This document shows positions 1 to 11,500 of a stretch of 64,000 nt of DNA, piece by piece. Under the pieces are notes generated by a model. That model did no database searches. It saw nothing but the letters and a program-made list of their open reading frames with translations, and had not been told where the DNA came from. A program made the position numbers and the translations under genes. This stretch comes from Rubripirellula sp. (GTDB lineage Bacteria > Planctomycetota > Planctomycetia > Pirellulales > Pirellulaceae). The stretch is from positions 24,504-88,503 of the forward strand of contig JAAXJB010000112.1 of the NCBI GenBank assembly GCA_012270065.1, in the 5' to 3' direction. The first letter of the stretch is position 1, and each line of letters starts with the position of its first letter.

Positions 1-44
1 CAAAGCATCCACTCCCGCGTCCCATCTGTGGCGTCGCACTCGAC

Positions 45-689
45 ATGGACGGTCTGCTGTTCGACACCGAAGACTTGTATTGGGAAGTAGGAGATACAGT
101 ATTGCAGAGACGGGGCTTTCGTTACAGCAAAGCTCTTCAAAGTCGGATGATGGGCCGTGTAGGTGTTGCGGCCGTCCAGCAGATGGTCGATTTTCACTCG
201 CTGGAAGAAAGTCCGGAAATTCTGTTAGCCGAGTCAGACGAAATCTTTGCCGGGAAACTTGCAGAGGGTGTTCCCTTGATCGATGGTGTCTCTGACTGGA
301 TTGAACACCTGAAAACCCATCAAGTCCCTTTTGGGCTGGCGACCAGCAACCGTCGGAGATTTGTCGACATTCTGTTCCGGGACATACCTTGGCGAAAAGA
401 CCTTGCCTTCACTTTGACAGGAGACGATGTCATTAACGGCAAACCCCATCCAGAAATGTACCTCCGCGCAGCTGGTGAACTGGGAATCTCTCCCGACCAG
501 ATGCTCGTCCTGGAAGACAGTGGCAATGGTTGTGCCGCGGCCGTAGCAGCGGGCGCACGCACAGTGGCTGTTCCAAGCATTCATACCAAGGACCAGAACT
601 TCACCGGTGCCACTCTGCTTGCCAGCAGCATTCGCGACTCACGCCTTTGGGCGATGATAGAACCACCTCAAAAAACCGTCTCGGAATGA
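45..689 (+). CDS. HAD-superfamily hydrolase, beta-phosphoglucomutase-like (true start probably upstream or at window edge)
   Basis: DMDGLLFDTE motif I, LATSN motif II, GKPHPE and LEDSGNGCAAAVAAG motifs. Confidence 0.85.
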   Translation: MDGLLFDTEDLYWEVGDTVLQRRGFRYSKALQSRMMGRVGVAAVQQMVDFHSLEESPEILLAESDEIFAGKLAEGVPLIDGVSDWIEHLKTHQVPFGLATSNRRRFVDILFRDIPWRKDLAFTLTGDDVINGKPHPEMYLRAAGELGISPDQMLVLEDSGNGCAAAVAAGARTVAVPSIHTKDQNFTGATLLASSIRDSRLWAMIEPPQKTVSE

Positions 690-744
690 TGGCGGCATCG
701 CGAACCAGCAGGAAACCATCCGCCGGGATTCATTCTCACAAACT

Positions 745-1749
745 TCAGTGGTTTCCAGTCAGTGGTTCAACCGCGTCGGTCAAGAACCAACCCTCGGGTG
801 GATCAGGCAAAGCAAACGCTTGATGGTACTCCCGCTGTTTCAATTCAATCCACACAAGTGTCTGTTGATGCAGTTTGCTGGGGTTGAGGCGAATCGCTTT
901 GCGAGCAAGTTTTTTTGCCCGCGTGAAATCCTGCCCGGCGGCAGCTGCCAAGGCAAGATTATGAAGAGCTGCGATCTGCGTGGGATGCTGTTGATAGACC
1001 TCATTCCAAAGATTCTCTGCTTCACCCCAACGTCCCTTGCGGGCAGCCAGATTGCCCTGCCTGACGGTATCGCTTCCGGGCAGCAGATAAGGCGTCTCCA
1101 GTACGACATCAAATCGGTCAACCGATGGAGCGATCAGCCGCAGTGCTTCCCTTGCCATCGCGGTGCACAACACATCGTTTGCATCTGAAACGAACGCGAG
1201 ATCAGGATAGATTCTTCGAGCAGCATTGACATCCAGAACGATCGGTGTGCCGCCTCCGGGGTGAGCGGCATCCAACCCGGTAAGTCGCCAGGACATGCTC
1301 AAAGTTCCAGCGTTCCGGTCGTCATGAAAGGAAGGATTTTTTTTCGAGATCACTTCCCCCCTCAAGACATAATCAATGCCCTGATTCCGCGCAACGGTAG
1401 CCACGGCCAAGTCATTTGGGATCTCTTCCATGGCCGAAACGAGCTGGATTCCGCTGCTGGTTCGGTGATCGAGTTGCGAGCTGCGAGACTCGTAAGTCAC
1501 CAGATCCCCCAAACTGATCATGGTTACCTGCCGCCCGTGATCGGCGGGTGCTTGACTGAAAAGTTGCTGCTCAATGGGACGCGTCAACTCTTTTGGCCCA
1601 AGCACACCGGACAAAGCAACTCTTTTACCAACAGCTGATTCCAACTGTGGAGGCGTCCATGCGTGAATCGGAACGGTAGTTCGACAGCCCGAACTGATCG
1701 TCACCAAGACGCAGGTCAACAGAATCCATGAGGGAACGGAGCGGCACAT
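745..1749 (-). CDS. Lipoprotein with C-terminal TPR-like region
   Basis: Signal peptide with lipobox (TISSGC); NLAARKGRWGEAENLWNEVYQQHP...ALHNLALAAAAGQDFTRAKKLARKAIRLNP resembles TPR repeats. Confidence 0.7.
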   Translation of the reverse strand: MCRSVPSWILLTCVLVTISSGCRTTVPIHAWTPPQLESAVGKRVALSGVLGPKELTRPIEQQLFSQAPADHGRQVTMISLGDLVTYESRSSQLDHRTSSGIQLVSAMEEIPNDLAVATVARNQGIDYVLRGEVISKKNPSFHDDRNAGTLSMSWRLTGLDAAHPGGGTPIVLDVNAARRIYPDLAFVSDANDVLCTAMAREALRLIAPSVDRFDVVLETPYLLPGSDTVRQGNLAARKGRWGEAENLWNEVYQQHPTQIAALHNLALAAAAGQDFTRAKKLARKAIRLNPSKLHQQTLVWIELKQREYHQAFALPDPPEGWFLTDAVEPLTGNH

Positions 1750-1808
1750 GCTCTTTCCCTTAAAGTTTGTCGGCCTGACGAGTCAAGTTCGATTGACCAG
1801 GACGGACA

Positions 1809-2150
1809 TCATGCCGAGATGGCCAGCGGTTCCTTGACAGCCACGTTCAGGCTTTCACGGCGAATCCCGTCGCTTCCGTAAAAGATCACGGTATTTTTGG
1901 AAAAATCACAAATGGCGGTCAACTTGACACTTCTGGGCCCATGGACACAGAAGTAAACCCCTACGGTTTCTCCACTTCGAATCACTTCCCGCTGCGTCAT
2001 CGGGAATTGGTGGGGCACAAGATGCCCAAGTTCACAGAGTCTTTTTTCGACAGTGACGCAAAGGGTCGAAAAGTCAATTTTGCGAGGCGATAAGCCGATC
2101 ATCTGCATCCATTGGGCTGGCGGAGCAATCAGTTCAAGCCGCAGGGACAA
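1809..2150 (-). CDS. Hypothetical protein
   Basis: 113-aa ORF co-oriented with neighbours; no recognised domain. Confidence 0.5.
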   Translation of the reverse strand: MSLRLELIAPPAQWMQMIGLSPRKIDFSTLCVTVEKRLCELGHLVPHQFPMTQREVIRSGETVGVYFCVHGPRSVKLTAICDFSKNTVIFYGSDGIRRESLNVAVKEPLAISA

Positions 2151-2301
2151 GGTGATTCCTTTCCCCGGCAGCGTTGGTATCGGCGGCCCAGTCGCTGGAA
2201 TTTAGCTCTCCACCAAGACTCTCCCGGCAAGAGCATCAAGCACGGCAATGCGTGCGGATTGTACGGTTTCGATGCCCCGTCCACGATTTTTCAATGTTCA
2301 C

Positions 2302-3000
2302 TCAATGATGAAGCAATCCTTGGGTGTCCTTCTGAGTGATACGACCGAAAATGTCACTCAAAATTACCTGTTCTAACGTTGAGTCTCTCCCCAGCGGGAT
2401 CCACCCAAGGGTTTCCGGTGTTCCCTCGACCAACCGGCCGCGTCGCTCAATACTTGCCTCATGACGAATTCCAACCGAGGACTGGGTCTCTGTTACTGAA
2501 CGCCCAACGTCTTCAAGGTCCTTTTGAACAACGACTTCGACTGTATATCCCGGCCCTCGTGGGCGAACTGTGACAATCGCACGTCGGCGGATCGATTGCA
2601 ATGTTCCCTGCCAACGCTCAAAACCGGGTGTGCTGTCTTTTCGCCAGGGTTCAAAACAGGACGCTCCGATCGAATATGCCGTCTCTACCCGACCATCAAG
2701 AATGAAACCATCTGCGTTCTGAACCGGTGTTTCGCGTATGATTCGAAAGTAGTCATCCACTGCATCAATGACCTGTGACCAGACAAATGCATCCGGAGCA
2801 GCTGGCAAATCAAGAGGGTTGGGAACAAACTGCTCCGGGGGCGCGTTGCGGAATCGATAACGAAACTGCCGGCAACCGGGACTGAGCGAAATTCCAAGGA
2901 TCATGAAAGCCAGCAGAAGAAGGCCAAGCATGCGTTCACGCTCAGGCATGAAAAAATCCCGGATCCCTTCGTTCTGCTGTGAATCAGTTCCATCCATCAT
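2302..3000 (-). CDS. Hypothetical lipoprotein
   Basis: Hydrophobic N-terminus ending ISLSPGC (lipobox); overlaps the upstream PPIase gene by 4 bp. Confidence 0.65.
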   Translation of the reverse strand: MMDGTDSQQNEGIRDFFMPERERMLGLLLLAFMILGISLSPGCRQFRYRFRNAPPEQFVPNPLDLPAAPDAFVWSQVIDAVDDYFRIIRETPVQNADGFILDGRVETAYSIGASCFEPWRKDSTPGFERWQGTLQSIRRRAIVTVRPRGPGYTVEVVVQKDLEDVGRSVTETQSSVGIRHEASIERRGRLVEGTPETLGWIPLGRDSTLEQVILSDIFGRITQKDTQGLLHH

Positions 3001-4124
3001 CGATTCGTGGAGTTGTTCCTGCGAGTGATGCTGACCGGAAGAGGCTTGGCCCCGGGTATGTCTTCGGGAAACAACGTCCAGACCGGAATTTTGTCTCGCA
3101 TGCGATTGAGAGCGAGACGCTGTGACGCCTCGATTTTTCGTTGGCGGATTTTGTTTCGCAACTCGTCCTGCAACTCACTCTGAGGCGTGTATCCCGCCTC
3201 TTCGCGGGCGAGCACCCGAACAATGTGAAATCCGCTCGGGTCCTCAATCACACCGCTGATCTTGTTGAGGGGGAGAGTGAAAATCTGAGCGTCGAGCTGT
3301 TCGGAAACCAGCGACCCTCGCGATGTCCAGTCATGAACACCGCCATTGCTTGCAAGTGGTTCCTGGCTTCTGGCACGAGCGACCGCTTGCATACTTCCGC
3401 CGAACAACGCTTCCCGTCCCATTTCCTGAATGGCTTGTCGGGCCTCCGCCTCATTTGGGAATTTGCTTTTGAGTACCGTCAGTTGTTCCCAGCGGGCTCG
3501 TTCGGGTCTGAAATGATTCTCTTTTTCACTTTCGTATTCGAGAACAATCTCCGCCAACGAGACCTTTGGCTCGCGTTCGACACTGCCGCGGAGATAAAGA
3601 TGCCCCAGCATCTGATCAACGAAATTCCTCTGTCTGGCCAACAGGGAACTTCCCTTTTTTCGCAGTATCTCGTCCAATTCCCGAAGGTTCTCGGTTCCAT
3701 ACTGTTTTTTCAGTTCAGGCAACTCAGCTTCGTAGAACATACCCCGGGCCCGTCCGCTCAGCTTTTCATCAGCCTCATCGCGTTTTGCCGCGTTCTGGGT
3801 TCCAACCTGGTCCAAAAGAAATGATTCACGCATCATCTTCGTTTGAATGGTTTTTCCAAGCAGGCCCCGAACCAGTGACAACCTTGCATTGATTCGCTGC
3901 TCCTCAGGAATGGTCTGACCAGACGTTTCCTCGGCCTCGGCAATTCTGGCGTCCGCCTGGGGAAGCAGATCCCCCAGAAGAATGTTCGAACTCCCGACAA
4001 CCGCAATGACAGCTGCTGGATCATCTGGCAGCTTTACTTCAGCGTCCGGCGTATCACAGGCAGCGGGTGAAATCACGCAGACTGTGAACATGAGAATTGG
4101 GAAAAAACGCTCGCGTAACAGCAT
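2997..4124 (-). CDS. PpiC-type (parvulin) peptidyl-prolyl isomerase lipoprotein
   Basis: MLLRERFFPILMFTVCVISPAAC signal/lipobox; GGVHDWTSRGSLVSEQLDAQIFTLPLNKISGVIEDPSGFHIVRV is typical rotamase/SurA sequence. Confidence 0.85.
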   Translation of the reverse strand: MLLRERFFPILMFTVCVISPAACDTPDAEVKLPDDPAAVIAVVGSSNILLGDLLPQADARIAEAEETSGQTIPEEQRINARLSLVRGLLGKTIQTKMMRESFLLDQVGTQNAAKRDEADEKLSGRARGMFYEAELPELKKQYGTENLRELDEILRKKGSSLLARQRNFVDQMLGHLYLRGSVEREPKVSLAEIVLEYESEKENHFRPERARWEQLTVLKSKFPNEAEARQAIQEMGREALFGGSMQAVARARSQEPLASNGGVHDWTSRGSLVSEQLDAQIFTLPLNKISGVIEDPSGFHIVRVLAREEAGYTPQSELQDELRNKIRQRKIEASQRLALNRMRDKIPVWTLFPEDIPGAKPLPVSITRRNNSTNR

Positions 4125-4591
4125 TCCGGAACCTGATTCGTGTTGAAAAAGAGACTGCTTCTGGTCGGCTTTTAGACCGCCGAGGCACGATGACACAAGA
4201 GCGAAAACCGGAGACTCATGACCACGGGCCCCTCGATCTGCCGTTTTGTTTCTCACCTTCGTGTTTCCCGCACTTCGTGTTTCCCGATTCAGAATGTTGG
4301 AACCGTCTCTTCATGCGAACGCTGCGCTGTTCACGTGTTTTCTTTTTCCTCTCTTTCACTCGAGCCGGTTTTTTTACTAGTTTCCAACTTGTCAGACAGA
4401 TGAGTTATCCACCGCTCGCGTTTTCCACTGCCAAAAAAGATGTCGAATTACCTTTCGACACTGTTACTCCCAGACTCTGTTTCTCAGCGACTCTGTTAGT
4501 TCGCGAGGCAGATGGGGCTGGTAACGGAAGGTAAACAAGAGCGGGAACAGGCGAAGTCAGATGGGCCCGAAAAACCCTGGTTTTTGGTGTT

Positions 4592-5740
4592 ATGGCTGGC
4601 GAGGAAAAACCGACTGAAAATCAAATTGAACTTTGCCATTCGGGTCAAAACGGTCTCCGAACAAACGCTTCGCTGCGCGCCGACGACCGTCATGACAAGC
4701 TGGATCCGCCAAGGCAAATCAATGATCGCGGTGACACCCGTTACCGACCGCCGGTTGAAGAAACACAAAAGTTTCACCTCGCGGCATTACTGTGGTTATC
4801 TGTGATTTCGTTGCTATTGGTTCCCATGGCGACACTTCTGGACATTCCCATAGCCCGCAATTTTCAAGCAGACTTTCTGCCACAGGAAGTCAGCAAAATG
4901 CTTGACCTGTCGCTGATTTACGCTCACGGCAGTGGCATTTTCCTGATCATGCTTGCGATTCTGATGATGGCTCCCACGAAACGGTGGAAGATGCCCCGAC
5001 TGGCAACGCTGGCTCTGGGTAGCGGTGCAGTGGCGACTCTGGTCAAGATGTTCGTACTGCGTCCACGTCCCAACTCGCTCAAACTTGATCTGGCAACCAA
5101 CGAACATGCATGGATCTGGTCGTTTGACTGGACTCTGTCAAGAATTGCTGAATACGATGCCGGCATGCGTGCTTTTCCCAGCGGTTATCTGGCTACCGCA
5201 ACAGCGTTGACAGTCGGCCTCTGGATCGTCGTTCCCCGAGGTAGGCCGCTGTTTCTGGCTTTCTGTATCGGGACGATGCTGCAACGGATGTACTGCGGAT
5301 CGCACTTCCTCAGCGACCTGTTCGGGTCTGCCGCTGTTGGGCTGGGCTGGTGTTACATCTGCTACCACCCCAAGCTGATCGGAAATGTTTTTGACAAGAT
5401 GGAAGCCGTGCCATCGCCCAAACGACGACTGGCAACGTATCAGGAACCAGCCGGAGTTCAGCCTGCTTTCGGCCGACACCAGCAGGTCCACGAGCGTCAC
5501 ACGCATTCAGCCATGCCAGCGGCTCACTTCAACAAGTCACCTGTTCAATCAGATGCACGCGAGAGAAGCACCATTGCACCAGCAGGCACAAACGTTGCAG
5601 CATCACAGGCCAACCCTCATGACAACGAAAACAGCCGCAGCAACAATGAAGTAACAACATCAACCCGCGTGCCGCCGAGACATTTTCCGCCGTCCCAGCA
5701 ACCGCGAACTCAAGACGGAGATGAACCACGAGCGGCCTGA
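4592..5740 (+). CDS. PAP2-superfamily phosphatase-like membrane protein
   Basis: KMFVLRPRP, FPSGY (variant of PSGH) and RMYCGSHFLSD motifs; several TM segments; disordered C-terminus. Confidence 0.8.
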   Translation: MAGEEKPTENQIELCHSGQNGLRTNASLRADDRHDKLDPPRQINDRGDTRYRPPVEETQKFHLAALLWLSVISLLLVPMATLLDIPIARNFQADFLPQEVSKMLDLSLIYAHGSGIFLIMLAILMMAPTKRWKMPRLATLALGSGAVATLVKMFVLRPRPNSLKLDLATNEHAWIWSFDWTLSRIAEYDAGMRAFPSGYLATATALTVGLWIVVPRGRPLFLAFCIGTMLQRMYCGSHFLSDLFGSAAVGLGWCYICYHPKLIGNVFDKMEAVPSPKRRLATYQEPAGVQPAFGRHQQVHERHTHSAMPAAHFNKSPVQSDARERSTIAPAGTNVAASQANPHDNENSRSNNEVTTSTRVPPRHFPPSQQPRTQDGDEPRAA

Positions 5741-5888
5741 CCGGCGCACGGCGGCATCTTCCAAAACACAGAACCACAGGCTGGCCCCAGCTCAAGTTCC
5801 ATTCTGGAGTTCCCGGGCCTTCAGGCACTCGCCTGATTACAGAAGCTCTGCTTCATTTACAACTGTCTGAAGCAGCGCACGCTTGCCA

Positions 5889-6278
5889 TTAGCCGTACTG
5901 TTCCAGCAAAGCGTCTGGCACTCGCTGTGGATTCCCCTCTCTGTCGATCACGACCAGTGTCACCAGTGCTGTCACCAATTTTTCGTTGGCGCGTGCAATT
6001 TCATAGGCGTGAATGATTTTACCAGCCGTGACTTTTTCAATGCGCGTCCGCACCCTGATCAGATCATCGTAACGCGCAGGCCGATGGTACCGGCAATCCA
6101 CATGCACCACCACGACCAACTGGCCGGAATCCTCCATGTCACGGTAACAGCCCCCAGAGGCCCGCAACAGTTCGGTTCTGCCGACTTCAAAATAACGAAG
6201 GTAGTTCGAATGGTGCACCAACCCCATCGCATCAACTTCGTCATACCGAACACGCAATTCAATTTCGTGCTCTCTCAT
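5889..6278 (-). CDS. YbgC/4-hydroxybenzoyl-CoA-type acyl-CoA thioesterase
   Basis: RVRYDEVDAMGLVHHSNYLRYFEVGRTELLR hotdog-fold signature. Confidence 0.88.
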   Translation of the reverse strand: MREHEIELRVRYDEVDAMGLVHHSNYLRYFEVGRTELLRASGGCYRDMEDSGQLVVVVHVDCRYHRPARYDDLIRVRTRIEKVTAGKIIHAYEIARANEKLVTALVTLVVIDREGNPQRVPDALLEQYG

Positions 6279-6649
6279 GCCAATTCGTCTCACTTCATTC
6301 TGTTGCCAGTCCACGTGGGACCGCCAAACGGGACACGGTTTCATCGGGAAACGGTCTTCAGGTTCGTCCCGGTAAACCGTCTCGCGAGAAATCACTCATC
6401 AGGCTCCCGGCTGAGGCAGTGGCTTTTCAGCCTGCATGACAAACGAGTCTGGAATCAAAACCGTGCCAACCGGATGATCATCTTTACAAACATGCACGCT
6501 GCCTTCAGGTGATTGAATCAGAAGCACGTCCAAGCCGGTGCTTTACCGGGTTAGCAAGCGTGCCTCCGCCTGAAAACCAGATCCTGATGCAGTTCCAAAA
6601 AACAGGCGTGACTGAAAAATCAGTGATCGAGAACTCCGTTTTCGATCAT

Positions 6650-8146
6650 TCATTTATCGAGGGGCTTGAGTGGAAACAATTTCGACGGCGTACGTACCTC
6701 CGACATCATTTTCGCAAGCCGGGCAACGATATCCGGATGCTTGGCAGCAACATTGTTTTGCTCACTGATATCTTCAGCAATGTTGTAAAGTTCAATTTCA
6801 AGATTTCCTTTACCCATTCTCTGCCGAACAGCTTTCCAGTCCCCCACGCGGATCGTCTGTTGACCACCGTAACTGGGAAACTCCCGGTAAAGGTATTCGC
6901 GTTCGGGCTGCTTCTGTCCTTTGAGCGTTGGAAGCAGCGAGATGCCATCCACGTCATCGGAGACGGTATCGCTTGCACCAAGAACTTCCATCAGAGTTGG
7001 CAGCCAGTCCTCAAAACCGCTCACACGATCGCTGACCGTCCCCGGTGTGACGTGGCCTGGCCAACGCACAAGAGTAGGAACGCGCACGCCTCCTTCGTAA
7101 AGCGAGCCTTTGAGACCACGTAGCTCTCCAACACTTTTGAAAAACTCATAGTCGACTTCCAGATCCAGATGAGTTGTTCCATTGTCACTTGTGAAAACAA
7201 CAAGCGTGTTGTCACTCAAATCCAGCTCATCCAGAAGGTCCAGCAACTTGCCCACGTACTGATCCAAGCGAGTGATCATCGCAGCGTAAGCCGCTCTCGG
7301 AGTGAAGTGTGGTGTGTACCCATATCCTTTCCCTCGGGTGAATGGTGGGTCATTCCATCCCAGATCAAGGTACGGCTTGAGATCCTCATCAGGCACATGA
7401 AGTGCCACGTGAGGGATCACCGTTGGGTAATAGAGAAAGAATGGCCTGTCTTTATTCTGTTTTACAAACTCCAAGGCAGCAGCATTGATGCGATCGGGGG
7501 CATAGTCACTTCCTTTGAAAATGTCGTAGCTTGCCGGATCTGATTTATCAGCACCTTTCGCAAGTGATGCGTGGCCCGGTACAGGTGGGTTGTTGTTGAG
7601 GACCACATGCTTGTCGTCATCCCAAAGGTAGGATGGATAATAGCTGTGAGCGTGTGCCTGACAGTTGTAACCGAAAAACCGGTCGCGCCCCTGACGCAAG
7701 GGAGCCCCCGTTGAAGCAGGTCCTCCCAGCCCCCACTTCCCAAAGGCACCGGTGACGTACCCTTGCTGCTTCATCAACTCGGCAAGCGTGATCTCATCGC
7801 TCGGAATTTCCTGCTGACCTTCAGGCGGGGTCGACTTGTTGGCCCTGACGAATGCATGCCCTGGATGCTTTCCGGTCATCAGAACACATCGGGAGGGCGC
7901 ACAGACAGCATTTCCACTGTAGTGCTGCGTCAGACGCATTCCCTGCCTGGCAAGTTCATCCAGATTGGGCGTGCGGATAAGCTGCTGCCCGAAGCTCCCA
8001 AGCTCGCGATAGCCAAGGTCGTCCGCAAGGATGAACACGACATTGGGCCTGTCTTTTTCCGCTGCGAAAATCCCCGACGGACAAAGCGAGAGTGACCAAA
8101 GACAAAAGAGTAAAAATGGCAAACGGAGCATGCTCAAGATCAACAA
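6650..8146 (-). CDS. S1-family arylsulfatase
   Basis: Signal peptide; RPNVVFILADDLGY; CAPSR formylglycine motif; GKWGLGG; TSDNGTT. Confidence 0.93.
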   Translation of the reverse strand: MLILSMLRLPFLLFCLWSLSLCPSGIFAAEKDRPNVVFILADDLGYRELGSFGQQLIRTPNLDELARQGMRLTQHYSGNAVCAPSRCVLMTGKHPGHAFVRANKSTPPEGQQEIPSDEITLAELMKQQGYVTGAFGKWGLGGPASTGAPLRQGRDRFFGYNCQAHAHSYYPSYLWDDDKHVVLNNNPPVPGHASLAKGADKSDPASYDIFKGSDYAPDRINAAALEFVKQNKDRPFFLYYPTVIPHVALHVPDEDLKPYLDLGWNDPPFTRGKGYGYTPHFTPRAAYAAMITRLDQYVGKLLDLLDELDLSDNTLVVFTSDNGTTHLDLEVDYEFFKSVGELRGLKGSLYEGGVRVPTLVRWPGHVTPGTVSDRVSGFEDWLPTLMEVLGASDTVSDDVDGISLLPTLKGQKQPEREYLYREFPSYGGQQTIRVGDWKAVRQRMGKGNLEIELYNIAEDISEQNNVAAKHPDIVARLAKMMSEVRTPSKLFPLKPLDK

Positions 8147-8505
8147 ATTGGAGGATCAATTCAGAAGAATTCGACTGAACTGGAAACAGACTTTTTTCAA
8201 TTGGGGCAAGGGAACAACAGACCGGCGTCAGCAGCCACATCCCCGACGACTCTTATCTTACCGCGCCAAGCCGTACAGCAAGCACCCCCACCGGGACCAC
8301 TTTGATTCCATGCAGAAGCATGGTTTCTGATTCCGAGGGGCAAATAACACGAAAAAATCTGGTTACACGGAACATTTTCAGCTTATATTCGTCAAATCAG
8401 TGGATCCGTCTGCGTTCTCGATCACGCGCTGAACCGAGGCCCACGAGCGATGATCACCGACCTCTTCCAAGTGGTATCACGACCGTCTCTGACGCTGATT
8501 GACTT

Positions 8506-11500
8506 ATGCCAAGACGCCGCCGTCCTAACCGCACCCAACAAACGCGACTGCGCCACGGTCGCGGACGGATTCAGAGGAGCCCCGTTCGTCACCGAACACT
8601 TCGCACTGAACGTCTTGAAGACCGGAATCTGCTGGCAGTAACTTTCGAGTTCAATTTCCTCGGGGGAACCTCTGTCGGCTTCAATGATCCAATCATGGGT
8701 GGCGCTTATCAGGCAGCTCTGGAAGCGGCCGCCACCCGCCTGGGAAATGACATTCTTCATGACGCCACCATTGAAGTCGACGTAAGTTCCAACACGTTCA
8801 ATGGCACTACCCTGGGCACGTCCACTTCCAATGTCGGTCCTTTTGTTCCGGAAGGAGGATTTGTGCATCGCGTGGTTCCATCCAAGATCCTCGGTGAAGG
8901 CGATCTCAATGGATCTGAAACCGATGCAATCATGACCATTTATTTCTTCAGTGGAAGCGACCCGTACACTTACATTCTTGATCCAGCTGAATCAGACGAA
9001 CCGGGCGAGATCGATTTTCAAGCCGTCATGTATCACGAGTTGGTACACATGCTTGGCTTTACGAGCAACACCCACAGCAACGGTCGCGACGACTCCGGAA
9101 ACGGAATCACCACGCCGGGCACGTGGGCTCCCTACGACCGGTTCCTGTCCGATCTCAACGGAAATCGTTTCATCAACGCAGACACCAGTTCTCCGTTCGT
9201 CTATCTGATGGACTTCACTCAATGGAACGCCCATAGCACGGGAGGTGCGGGCCCCAACGCCGGGCTGTTCTTTGATGGCCCCACCGCGAAAGCCGTTTAT
9301 GGCAACCGTGTCCCACTTTATTCGCCGGCAACGTTCTCACTTTCCTCAAGCGTTTCCCATCTCGACTGCGAAAATTACCCCAACGGCAATTATGTCTTCT
9401 CTCCACGCACGCACCCCATGTGTCATGTGGCGGTTACCGGTGCCTCGCCTCAGGGCTTGACCCTCGTGGAAAAAGCGATCCTTGCTGATACGGGCATGAT
9501 GCTCAGAGAAGACGTCCCCCCAACCATCACCGCGCCACGGAATATCACGGTGGAGGCCAATACCACCGGCGGTTTCACGGGGACCAACCAGGACATTCTC
9601 GACTTTCTAGCCGAAGCAACCGCGGAAGATGTTTTTGATCCCAATCCTGTGATCGAGAACGACAAACCGGAAACTCTGTCGCTGGGCGCCAACAGCATCG
9701 GCTTCACTGCCACCGATCTGTCCGGCAATACTGCAAGCACCACCGCGTTGATCACCGTCAGCGACACCACGGCTCCATCTTTCAGCCTGTCACCTACCTT
9801 GACAATTCATGCCAACACGCCGATGGGTGCTGACCTGCAGCACCCGGACCTTCTCGAATTGATTCTCCAGAATGCCAGCGACGTGGCTGATGACACGCTG
9901 TCGGTCACAGCGGACACCGAACTGTTTCCCATTGGTGACAGCGTTGTCACGTTCACCGTCACCGACGATTCGGGCAATTCATCACAAGCATCCACCACCC
10001 TGACGGTAACAGACGAGAGTCTGGTGGTCACAACCCTCGAAGACGAACTTGACGCTGATCCGGAAAACAATCCGACAGACCTGAGCCTGCGGGAAGCCAT
10101 TGAACTTGCCAACCAGAATCCGGATTTCACCCTGATTCAAATTGACTCCAGCCTCAACGGCACCATCGCCATGAATGAACTGCTGGGTTCATTGTCCATC
10201 ACCGCCTCTTCCGGGCTTTACGGTTTGGGTGCAACGGCAACGATCCTCGATGCCCAAGGACATTCCCGTGTGCTGGATATCAGTGGCAGCCAGACCTCAG
10301 TCTTCCTGGATGGTTTGACGATCAGTGGCGGCGAGACCGAAGCCGGCGGCGAAGGAGGCGCGGGAATTCGATTCAACAGCCCCAACAAGCTTTCGATCCA
10401 TGCATCACACATCATCGACAATACGACCTCGGGAGACGGAGCAACCGGGGCAGGTATTCAAATGCAACAGGGTGACTTGTGGATCACTGATTCGTGGATC
10501 AACTCCAACCTGACGGCAGGGGCCACAGCGGGAGGCGGTGGCATCTGGTCACAAGCGTCCGTTGCAATCCGATCAAGTACAGTTTCCGGAAATTCAACAG
10601 AGGGCACCGACGCTCGCGGTGCGGGCATCCAACTGCAGGGTGGCAGGCTAGAAATGGTCAATGCGACTGTCTCCGGCAACGACACGCTGGATGCGGACGG
10701 TGCCGGCATTCATGGTGCCGGAACCGACATTGCCATCAAGAACTCGACGATCGTCAACAACATCGCCAGCGATGTCGGAGGTGGCATTGCCATGCCTGCG
10801 GGAGGGTCAGCGATTTTGACCATCCGCAATTCGGTGATCGCCCAGAATACCGACAATGGAACTTCACCTGACTTCACGGGAACAGGCATCCTGCTTCAGT
10901 CCGATGCCGTCACCTACAGCCTGATTGGGGACAATGCAGGAACAACGCTGACAGAATCGCAGACAGCTCATCCCAGTACAGGAAACCTTGTTGGAGACGC
11001 CACTGGAGCTGGAGTGATCGACCCGCTGCTGCTGGCGCTGAGTGACCATGGCGGACCAACGCCCACTCAACCACCCGAGCCGAACAGCCCACTGATTGAT
11101 GCTGGTGCACCCGATTTTTCACCCGACGATTTCGTCCCGGCGCTGGAATACGATCAGCGTGGCGACCCATTCGCCCGTGTCCGCACACGGCTCGACATCG
11201 GAGCTGTTGAAACGCTGATCCCGCTTCTGATTGACTGGCCAACTCCAGAAGACATTGCCGTAGGGACTCCTTTGACCGCGACGCAACTCAACGCCACTGC
11301 GAACATCAGCGGCACTTTCGAATACACTCCGCCCGCCGGCACAGTTCTTGGCCTCGGTGCCAATCAGCTGTTGTCAGCAACTTTCACTCCTGACAATCAG
11401 GAGCTTTACAGTCCCACTGATACCACAGTCACAATCAATGTGACCAGCAGCACCCCCTCGTTATCGTGGAACACACCTGCCGACATCGTTTATGGCACTG

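Noticed and set aside
3141-3824. 227-aa plus-strand ORF
   Set aside because: Antisense to the PpiC-type isomerase.
5883-6512. 209-aa plus-strand ORF
   Set aside because: Antisense to the YbgC-type thioesterase, which has clear hotdog-fold motifs.
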